From Nonlabens sp. (lineage in GTDB: Bacteria > Bacteroidota > Bacteroidia > Flavobacteriales > Flavobacteriaceae): 13,370 nucleotides of DNA. The stretch is taken from positions 1 through 13,370 of the forward strand of contig JALZUY010000319.1 in the NCBI GenBank assembly GCA_023301395.1, in the 5' to 3' direction. Position numbers and translations under genes: made by a program. Of the stretch, positions 8,547 through 13,370 are shown in pieces (the stretch's first letter is position 1; each line of letters starts with the position of its first letter). Under the pieces are notes generated by a model that did no database searches, was not told the origin of the DNA, and was given only the letters and a program-made list of their open reading frames with translations.

Positions 8547-8955
8547 AATATTCTATTGGTTTGCGCCAGTCTATACAGCATTGATTGTCTATTTTTCAAT
8601 AGGTGATAGTCCAGCGCCACCGGTTAATATCAATCACATAGATAAATTATACCATTGCAGTGCTTATTTTATAATGGCATTTCTGTGGTATTTTTTCTTT
8701 TATAGTAGGTTTTTAACTCAGCAGTCCCATTTTAAGTTTACTTGGAAAGATATCGTTGCTTCTTGGTCACGAACAATAGCTGTCGCAGCAGCTGCATTGT
8801 CTTTCATAGTGGGCGTTTTAATAGAATTTGCACAAGAGTATATCGCTGTTAATAGAACTATGGATTTTATGGATGGGATAGCAAATACCGTTGGCATTAT
8901 TCTTGCTACTATCTTTTTGTGGCTCATATCTAAAAGATTTAACACACATTCCTAG
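8539..8955 (+). CDS. VanZ-like integral membrane protein
   Basis: This 138-residue protein has about four membrane-spanning segments (roughly residues 4-20, 38-56, 79-95 and 113-131). It carries the polar signature of the VanZ-like family: DKLYH near residue 35, then IEFAQE, a conserved Arg (106) and MDFMDGIANTVG at about 108-119. VanZ is named for a teicoplanin-resistance gene, but most family members, including short flavobacterial ones beside gcvH, have no established function, so resistance should not be inferred. The GTG at 8539 overlaps the end of gcvH by 8 bp, implying translational coupling; no upstream alternative is better placed. A probable terminator follows immediately. Confidence 0.85.
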   Translation: MAKIFYWFAPVYTALIVYFSIGDSPAPPVNINHIDKLYHCSAYFIMAFLWYFFFYSRFLTQQSHFKFTWKDIVASWSRTIAVAAAALSFIVGVLIEFAQEYIAVNRTMDFMDGIANTVGIILATIFLWLISKRFNTHS

Positions 8956-8957
8956 AG

Positions 8958-8995
8958 AAACCTATTCTTATGTACAGGTTTTTCTTTATTTTTAA
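8958..8995 (+). terminator. Probable intrinsic terminator after gcvH-vanZ
   Basis: AAACCT (8958-8963) pairs with AGGTTT (8976-8981) across a 12-base loop, and the right arm runs into a T-rich tract. The stem is short with few GC pairs, so termination may be partial. Confidence 0.5.
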
Positions 8996-9015
8996 CATTC
9001 AAAATTGATCCAATT

Positions 9016-9744
9016 ATGGAAATTAAGAAATCAGAATCAGCAGATTTACGCAAAAACATTTGGGTGTATGCCTTAATGGGACTTGCTTTCATGTTATTAT
9101 TGTCTTGGCAAGGTCTAGAGTATGAGACTAAAGAAGTCACTGAAATCGAAGAGTATGTAGAGCCTGAAGCCTTTGTAGAAGAGGAAGAAGTGCCTATTAC
9201 TATGATGATGAATACGCCACCACCACCACCACCACCACCACCAGCACCAGAGGTTCTTCAGGTTGTAGAGGATGAAGTGGAAATTGAAGAGGTAATCATT
9301 GAGACTACTGAAACAACTGAAGAAGAAGAGATCGTAGAGGTGGAAGAAGTTGCTGAAGAAGTAGGAGTTGTAGAAGAAATTGCTGAAGTTCCTTTTGCTA
9401 TTATCGAGTCTGTACCGGTTTATCCTGGTTGCGAGAAAATGAAGACTAATGATGATCGTAAGAAATGTATGAACGAGAAAATCAAAAGATTTGTAGATAA
9501 AAAATTTGATACCGGTCTTGCAAACGAACTTGGATTAGAAGGTCGTCAAAAAATTACTGTACAGTTTAAAATCGATTCCAAAGGGAATGTTGTAGGAGTT
9601 CAATCTCGTGCACCGCACCCAAGGCTGAAAGAAGAAGCTGCTAAGGTAATTAATGCGCTTCCTAAAATGACTCCAGGAATGCAAAGAGGTAAAGCAGTAA
9701 CAGTTGTTTATGCACTACCTATTATATTTCAAGTACAAGACTAA
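9016..9744 (+). CDS. tonB: Energy transducer TonB with acidic linker (first of two)
   Basis: TonB spans the periplasm and transmits energy from an ExbB/ExbD motor to outer-membrane receptors. The 242 residues comprise a short cytoplasmic N-terminus, one membrane anchor (about 15-34), a long periplasmic linker and a C-terminal TonB domain (about 136-242). That domain includes a Cys pair (139, 151), the strand KITVQFKID, the INALPKMTPG turn and a final strand ending IIFQVQD. The linker is unusual: residues 40-140 hold about 33 Glu/Asp and no Lys or Arg, and include a run of nine prolines (68-76). The ATG at 9016 gives a positively charged N-terminus in front of the anchor, as expected. No ExbB or ExbD is in the window. 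The gene lies between two terminators, so it is probably a single-gene transcript. A dedicated role for the SprA/RemB envelope system is inferred from position only. Confidence 0.92.
   Translation: MEIKKSESADLRKNIWVYALMGLAFMLLLSWQGLEYETKEVTEIEEYVEPEAFVEEEEVPITMMMNTPPPPPPPPPAPEVLQVVEDEVEIEEVIIETTETTEEEEIVEVEEVAEEVGVVEEIAEVPFAIIESVPVYPGCEKMKTNDDRKKCMNEKIKRFVDKKFDTGLANELGLEGRQKITVQFKIDSKGNVVGVQSRAPHPRLKEEAAKVINALPKMTPGMQRGKAVTVVYALPIIFQVQD
9217..9243 (+). repeat. (CCA)9 trinucleotide repeat
   Basis: Nine perfect tandem CCA codons encode the nine-proline run of the first TonB linker. Using one proline codon throughout makes it a true microsatellite, able to change length in frame by slippage. 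Confidence 0.95.
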
Positions 9745-9767
9745 AGAGTTACTTTTATAATATTATG

Positions 9768-9798
9768 AAAATCCGAGCTGTAAGGCTCGGATTTTTTT
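9768..9798 (+). terminator. Strong intrinsic terminator after the first tonB
   Basis: A perfect 11-bp stem (AAAATCCGAGC with GCTCGGATTTT) closes a six-base loop and ends in a run of seven T, 24 bp after the tonB stop. The A-rich left arm could let it work on both strands, though only the plus strand has a gene to terminate. Confidence 0.93.
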
Positions 9799-9846
9799 GT
9801 GGTATGTTTCTTGAAGTGTTTACATAATAACATAAATCCATTAATT

Positions 9847-10674
9847 ATGAAAACTACTTTATCTCGAGAAGGTGCTGCAACACCATCTAAGAAAGACCGT
9901 TTTGACAAAAAGAATGTCAATGTAAGAGTCAATCCATTCATCAATTTTCAAATAGGTATTATCGCAGCATTGCTGCTTGCCTTTGTGATTATTGAAATCA
10001 CTACAGAACAGGTAGAGATTAAGAAGAACCCAATCTCTATAATCGCTATTGACGACAGTGATTGGAATCCTGTAATATTTAGATCGGTTCCTGATAATCC
10101 ACCAGTAGAGGTTGCTGTTATTAAACCAAACATTGAAATGCCGCCTAAGGTTGTTGATGACAATACACCAATACCAGAGCCAGTAATTGATCCAGAACCT
10201 GTAGTACAGCCTGTTGTGCCAGTAGACGTTCAACCAGCAGATAGTAAGCCTATTATTGCCTCGCCAGTAGCTACGGTAACGGCAAAACCGCAACCTGCAA
10301 AGCCAATTACAACGACTATGGATGGTCTAGATTCCATGCCCTTATTTCCAGGTTGTGAATCTTTAGACAATAACGCGGAGCGTAAAAAATGTTTTAATGA
10401 TAAAATGCAACGATTTGTGTCACGTAAATTTGATACAGGTCTTGCAAATGAGCTTGATTTAGAGGAAGGTGAAATCGTGAAAATTGATATTCTTTTTACA
10501 ATAAATGAAAAAGGTTTACCAGTAGATGTTCAAGTAAGAACACCACATGCGTTACTTGAAAAAGAAGCTTATCGTTTGATAGGTAAATTACCTCGCATTA
10601 CACCAGGTAAAGTAAAAGGTAATCCGGTAAGTATTTATTTCCATTTACCTATAAAGTTTAGAGTACAGGACTAA
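9847..10674 (+). CDS. tonB: Energy transducer TonB with Pro/Val-rich linker (second of two)
   Basis: This 275-residue paralogue of the preceding gene has a basic cytoplasmic N-terminus (1-30), one membrane anchor (about 33-52), a long periplasmic linker rich in Pro and Val (EPVIDPEPVVQPVVPV at about 111-126) and a C-terminal TonB domain (about 165-275). The domain is clearly related to the first TonB: PLFPGC and KKC (Cys170, Cys182), RKFDTGLANEL, KLPRITPG and a final IKFRVQD. The linkers are unrelated in composition; this one contains Lys and Arg. The ATG at 9847 is preferred because the in-frame GTG at 9799 sits right at the end of the upstream terminator and would add an unlikely Cys-containing extension. 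It is framed by terminators and is probably transcribed alone. The pair looks like an old tandem duplication with conserved ends and a diverged middle. Confidence 0.92.
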   Translation: MKTTLSREGAATPSKKDRFDKKNVNVRVNPFINFQIGIIAALLLAFVIIEITTEQVEIKKNPISIIAIDDSDWNPVIFRSVPDNPPVEVAVIKPNIEMPPKVVDDNTPIPEPVIDPEPVVQPVVPVDVQPADSKPIIASPVATVTAKPQPAKPITTTMDGLDSMPLFPGCESLDNNAERKKCFNDKMQRFVSRKFDTGLANELDLEEGEIVKIDILFTINEKGLPVDVQVRTPHALLEKEAYRLIGKLPRITPGKVKGNPVSIYFHLPIKFRVQD

Positions 10675-10693
10675 ATTACCCGATAATTAATAG

Positions 10694-10723
10694 AAAAGGC
10701 TGTGGTTCTCCACGACCTTTTTT
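10694..10723 (+). terminator. Intrinsic terminator after the second tonB
   Basis: AAAAGG pairs with CCTTTT and an inner GTGG with CCAC around a TTCT loop; a CT/GA internal mismatch separates the two helices. The right arm continues into a T-rich tail. It lies about 20 bp past the stop and before remB. Confidence 0.8.
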
Positions 10724-10747
10724 ATTTAAATACACCCATAAAACAAG

Positions 10748-10755
10748 TATCTTAG
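10748..10755 (+). promoter_or_regulatory. Weak candidate -7 box upstream of remB
   Basis: TATCTTAG departs from the TAnnTTTG consensus at one position and lies 23 bp before the remB ATG, between the preceding terminator and the gene. No TTG -33 element is visible. It is offered mainly because the upstream terminator implies that remB needs its own promoter. Confidence 0.3.
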
Positions 10756-10778
10756 CCGCTTAATTAGATGCGGTTGCT

Positions 10779-12893
10779 ATGAAAAATATTTTTCTACTAC
10801 TCAGTTTATTGACTATGGGAATAGTGATGGCTCAAGACCCAGTTGAAAAATTCCCTTACTTTGAAGATTGTAAAACACTGCCTGTAAATCAGTTAGAAGA
10901 CTGTTTTTATAAGAGTTTGTATGCTTCATTATATAAGAATTATGAGCATCCGCAGGAATTGCCATTGAATGATGGCGAGAAAGTGACGTTGCGATTTGAA
11001 GTGGATCGTGATGGAAAATTTGTTCCCATTAGATTTGACGCTGTTTATGTAGAGCTTACTGCTGCTGTAAGGAAATCTTTTGAGAAATTACCTGTAATAG
11101 GAGCACCTACTTATAATGGAATACCTACATACATGCAATTTGTTTTGAGAGTTCCTGTTCCCATGACACCAGACGGTTCTTTTCAAGTCTTTAATGGTAA
11201 AGAACAGGAGCAAAAAAATGCAAATGCTAGTATGAATGCTTTGGATAGTATCGCTTTCGCGAAAGCGAATCAAGAATATCCAGAAATTATTTCAAATCAA
11301 TACGATGGACAACAACTAAAGTCCGATGGGATTATCCCTTTTTCATACCAACGATATCATAGATATGAAGCCGCGATGAATAGAGTAGGGAATAATGCGC
11401 ATACGGCTGTTAAACCCTATACGTTCTCTTATGTAGATCAGTATTTTGATATTGAAGCAGAGAGAGAATCCTTACTTAAGGAAGAGTCAACCTGGCTCGG
11501 TAAAAAATGGTGGAATGAACATTTCTTTGAGATAGCTGGTGATGATTACTGGTTTGTTATAGATCCAGGAGTAGATTTGCAGCTAGGAAAAGATAGTGGC
11601 GATGATATCAATACTTTTAATAATACAAGACTTGTAAATGTAAGTGGTGGAATAGGAGAACAAATAACCTTTGGCGCAAGTATTCAAGAAAGTCAAGGTC
11701 GATTTGCTGGTTATTTTAATAGGGAAATAGAAAGCAGAGCACCAGATGGTGGGAATCCAGGAATTGTTCCAGGACGTGGAATTGCTGAAGATGGTGGAGA
11801 AACTATCTATGATTATCCAGTAGCAACAGGTTATATTAATTATAAGCCAAGTAAGTATTTTGATTTACAATTAGGTCATGGACAACATTTTATAGGTGAT
11901 GGATATCGATCACTAGTGTTAAGTGATAACTCACAACCATTTCCATATGCAAAAGTAAATGCAAAATTCTGGAAACTTGATTATACGGTTCTTTACACAT
12001 CATTAAGGGATGTAAGATCAGCCGTAACTGCCGACGATTCTTTCCGTACTAAATTCATGGTACATCATTATTTGAGCTGGAATGCTACTGATAAGCTGAA
12101 TATAGGGTTCTTTGAAAGTGTATTATGGCAAGATGATAATCAACGTGGATTTGATTTCAATTATCTCAATCCTATTATTTTCTATCAAGCTGTAGAACTG
12201 CAAACTGGATCTAGAGGTGGAAATGCATTAATAGGAGCAACTGCAAAATATAAATTCACAGACCGAGTTACTGGTTATGCACAACTTGTTCTTGATGAAT
12301 TCTCTGGATCATCAGTAATAAATGGTGATGGTGGATTTCAAAATAAAAGCGCTTATCAATTAGGCTTGAAATGGCAAAATGCTTTTAAGGTTAAGAATCT
12401 TATGCTACAGGCAGAGTATAATAGAGTACGTCCTTATACCTACAGTCACAACACTGTAGTACTTAATTATGCTAACAGTAACCAAGCACTAGCACATCCA
12501 TGGGGCGCAAATTTCTATGAAACTACATTGATAGGAAGATATACTAAAGATAGATGGTATGGAAACGCCCAATTTACTCTAGGAGAACGTGGACTGGATA
12601 TAAATGATGGAATTGATAACGCATTTTATGGTGGTGATATTTACCGTAGTGAAGATGACCGTATAGGTGACATAGGAAATGAAGTAGGGCAAGGAAATAG
12701 AGTGACTTTTCTTTATGCTCAAGTAGAAGCTGGATATGTAATTAATCCTGCAAGTCAATTAAAAGTGTTTGGGCAGGTGATCTTCAGGGATTTTGATCCT
12801 CATTTTGAAATAGGAGATGTACAAGAGCAAAGTACCACTTGGCTTAACTTAGGCTTGCGTACAGATATTATGAATTGGTCTTTTGACCGCTAG
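10779..12893 (+). CDS. remB: RemB-like gliding motility protein: TonB_C-like module plus predicted outer-membrane barrel
   Basis: The product (704 residues) is assigned to RemB, a protein identified through motility-defective mutants of Flavobacterium johnsoniae, where I recall remB lying a few genes after sprA, as here; its biochemical role is unknown. Residues 1-18 are a Sec signal peptide (cut after VMA, before QDP). Residues about 22-128 form a module like the end of TonB: a spaced Cys pair (31, 42), the strand KVTLRFEVDRDGK, the FEKLPVIGAPTYNG turn and the strand FVLRVPVP. A linker (about 130-180) carries a palindrome-encoded AFAKA. From about residue 240 the chain is rich in aromatic, alternating strands (WWNEHFFEIAGDDYWF, FGASIQESQGRFAGYF, YINYKPSKYFDLQLGHG), consistent with an outer-membrane barrel resembling Wzi-type capsule proteins. 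The stop overlaps the converging hemoglobin gene by 26 bp. The gene is intact. Confidence 0.8.
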   Translation: MKNIFLLLSLLTMGIVMAQDPVEKFPYFEDCKTLPVNQLEDCFYKSLYASLYKNYEHPQELPLNDGEKVTLRFEVDRDGKFVPIRFDAVYVELTAAVRKSFEKLPVIGAPTYNGIPTYMQFVLRVPVPMTPDGSFQVFNGKEQEQKNANASMNALDSIAFAKANQEYPEIISNQYDGQQLKSDGIIPFSYQRYHRYEAAMNRVGNNAHTAVKPYTFSYVDQYFDIEAERESLLKEESTWLGKKWWNEHFFEIAGDDYWFVIDPGVDLQLGKDSGDDINTFNNTRLVNVSGGIGEQITFGASIQESQGRFAGYFNREIESRAPDGGNPGIVPGRGIAEDGGETIYDYPVATGYINYKPSKYFDLQLGHGQHFIGDGYRSLVLSDNSQPFPYAKVNAKFWKLDYTVLYTSLRDVRSAVTADDSFRTKFMVHHYLSWNATDKLNIGFFESVLWQDDNQRGFDFNYLNPIIFYQAVELQTGSRGGNALIGATAKYKFTDRVTGYAQLVLDEFSGSSVINGDGGFQNKSAYQLGLKWQNAFKVKNLMLQAEYNRVRPYTYSHNTVVLNYANSNQALAHPWGANFYETTLIGRYTKDRWYGNAQFTLGERGLDINDGIDNAFYGGDIYRSEDDRIGDIGNEVGQGNRVTFLYAQVEAGYVINPASQLKVFGQVIFRDFDPHFEIGDVQEQSTTWLNLGLRTDIMNWSFDR
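11252..11267. repeat. 16-bp perfect palindrome CGCTTTCGCGAAAGCG, copy 3
   Basis: This copy is identical to the one at 945-960. It encodes AFAKA, residues 159-163 of RemB, in the linker between the TonB-like module and the barrel, in the same phase as the SprA copies. Confidence 0.85.
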
Positions 12894-13287
12894 AGTTCTT
12901 TCTAGCTTCGTAGATTTTTAAGAATATAAATGTGGACATATTGCGTGCGCGATTTTTTGCAAGTTGTGCAACTTCCCCATGGAAATATAAATCAATAGTT
13001 TCAAACCATAACTGGAGCCATATTCCAAAGTGTTCCATTTCTATAGAATGATCTACAGTTTTATCAACTTCTTGATGTTTTTCAATAGGATTTCCACTAT
13101 AGCTTTTTGCTCTTAATAAACTGGTCTCCCAGAAATCGGTCAGGTGGCTTAAATGTCCAGGCCAGTCCGTGATTACTTCATTGAAAATAGGGCCTAGTAA
13201 CTCATTAACACGTACCTTTTTATAGAATTCATCCACGAGTAGAGCAACCTGTTCTCGGGAGTTAAGAAGAGTAGTAGTACGTTCCAT
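12868..13287 (-). CDS. Group III truncated hemoglobin
   Basis: This 139-residue cytoplasmic heme protein belongs to the truncated (2-on-2) hemoglobins, group III. Members bind O2 and NO and are linked to microaerobic physiology or protection from nitrosative stress; no enzyme activity can be assigned from sequence. Key positions are recognisable by comparison with Campylobacter Ctb: Tyr22 in DEFYKKVR (B10), the LLGPIFN motif at about 30-36, the DFWETSLL helix, the proximal heme ligand His71 in GNPIEKHQ (F8), and Trp90 in FGIWLQLW (G8). A helix with KNRARNMSTF and a polar tail end the protein. The ATG at 13287 gives the usual family length. It is the only minus-strand gene, converges on remB, and has a TAnnTTTG match upstream. 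Confidence 0.93.
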   Translation of the reverse strand: MERTTTLLNSREQVALLVDEFYKKVRVNELLGPIFNEVITDWPGHLSHLTDFWETSLLRAKSYSGNPIEKHQEVDKTVDHSIEMEHFGIWLQLWFETIDLYFHGEVAQLAKNRARNMSTFIFLKIYEARKNSSGQKTNS

Positions 13288-13299
13288 ATCACTGGTCGA

Positions 13300-13315
13300 T
13301 GAATCATGTGAATCA
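13300..13315. repeat. Short direct repeat TGAATCA x2 upstream of the hemoglobin gene
   Basis: Two TGAATCA copies at 13300-13306 and 13309-13315 have a 9-bp period, and the second lies inside the odd palindrome GTGAATCAC (13308-13316). They sit between the candidate -7 box and the start codon, where a repressor could bind. No known regulator is recognised. Confidence 0.35.
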
Positions 13316-13322
13316 CCAACTT

Positions 13323-13330
13323 CAAAAGTA
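13323..13330 (-). promoter_or_regulatory. Candidate -7 box of the truncated hemoglobin gene
   Basis: Read on the minus strand, TACTTTTG matches TAnnTTTG exactly, 35 bp before the ATG. The region upstream is very AT-rich, but no exact TTG -33 element is seen at the expected spacing. Confidence 0.45.
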
Positions 13331-13370
13331 ACTTTTTATAAAACAGATTTACTTTTTTAAAAGAGTCATT

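Noticed and set aside
8539..8955. Teicoplanin resistance function for the VanZ-like protein
   Set aside because: Family membership alone does not support it; no vancomycin-type resistance genes are present and such short VanZ-like proteins are common housekeeping neighbours.
9799..9846. GTG at 9799 as start of the second TonB, adding 16 residues
   Set aside because: It begins at the last bases of the strong terminator of the preceding gene, and the added residues do not resemble a TonB N-terminus; the ATG at 9847 is standard.
9859..10293. 144-codon open frame on the minus strand inside the second tonB
   Set aside because: Its translation is rich in Trp, Tyr, Arg and Asn without domain pattern, as expected from antisense of a Pro/Val-rich linker; the plus-strand frame is clearly coding.
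10754..10775. AGCCGC/GCGGTT hairpin just before the remB ATG
   Set aside because: Six pairs including one G-T, with a 10-base loop; if the nearby -7 box is right the transcript would begin inside it. Not enough for a riboswitch or attenuator call.
13349..13370. Possible 3' end of another minus-strand gene at the window edge
   Set aside because: Only about seven codons are visible before a TAA; this is indistinguishable from chance.
1..13370. Insertion sequences, phage genes, CRISPR arrays, tRNA or rRNA genes
   Set aside because: No transposase, integrase, regularly spaced repeats or RNA-gene motifs were seen; gene content is core chromosomal.

Overview
The window is a chromosomal segment of a member of the Flavobacteriaceae (Bacteroidota). 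The evidence is a full-length SprA, the outer-membrane translocon of the type IX secretion system (T9SS) and gliding machinery; AT-rich DNA with A-rich, Shine-Dalgarno-poor starts; upstream elements resembling the flavobacterial -7 box TAnnTTTG; and the gene order malic enzyme - ruvA - sprA - gcvH - vanZ - tonB - remB, which I recall as conserved around sprA in gliding flavobacteria. Three copies of a CGCTTTCGCGAAAGCG-type palindrome suggest a marine relative of Nonlabens or Dokdonia; that genus-level guess rests on recall only.

Layout: 1-248 is the 3' end of a malic enzyme gene (MaeB type). 295-876 is ruvA (Holliday junction helicase subunit). 880-8103 is the 2407-codon sprA, which starts at a TTG three bases after the ruvA stop. 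8166-8546 is gcvH (lipoyl carrier of the glycine cleavage system), overlapped by a small VanZ-like membrane protein (8539-8955). A weak terminator follows. Two tandem tonB paralogues come next (9016-9744 and 9847-10674), each followed by a hairpin terminator. 10779-12893 is a RemB-like gliding gene: a signal peptide, a TonB-C-terminal-like module and a predicted outer-membrane barrel. On the minus strand, 12868-13287 is a group III truncated hemoglobin whose 3' end overlaps remB by 26 bp. All other genes are on the plus strand and they are densely packed; no gene-free stretch exceeds about 105 bp.

Functionally, the core is a cell-envelope cluster: SprA exports adhesins and motility proteins, the TonB proteins carry proton-motive energy to the outer membrane, and RemB is an envelope protein tied to gliding. 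RuvA, GcvH, malic enzyme and the hemoglobin are housekeeping or stress functions that share the locus without an obvious mechanistic link.

Most worth following up: (i) both TonB proteins and RemB carry the same periplasmic module with a spaced Cys pair, so a TonB-type domain appears to have been fused to an outer-membrane barrel; (ii) the palindrome occurs three times, always in the same coding phase as AFAK(A/T), once exactly at the SprA signal-peptidase site; (iii) the first TonB has a roughly 100-residue linker with about 33 acidic residues and no basic residue.
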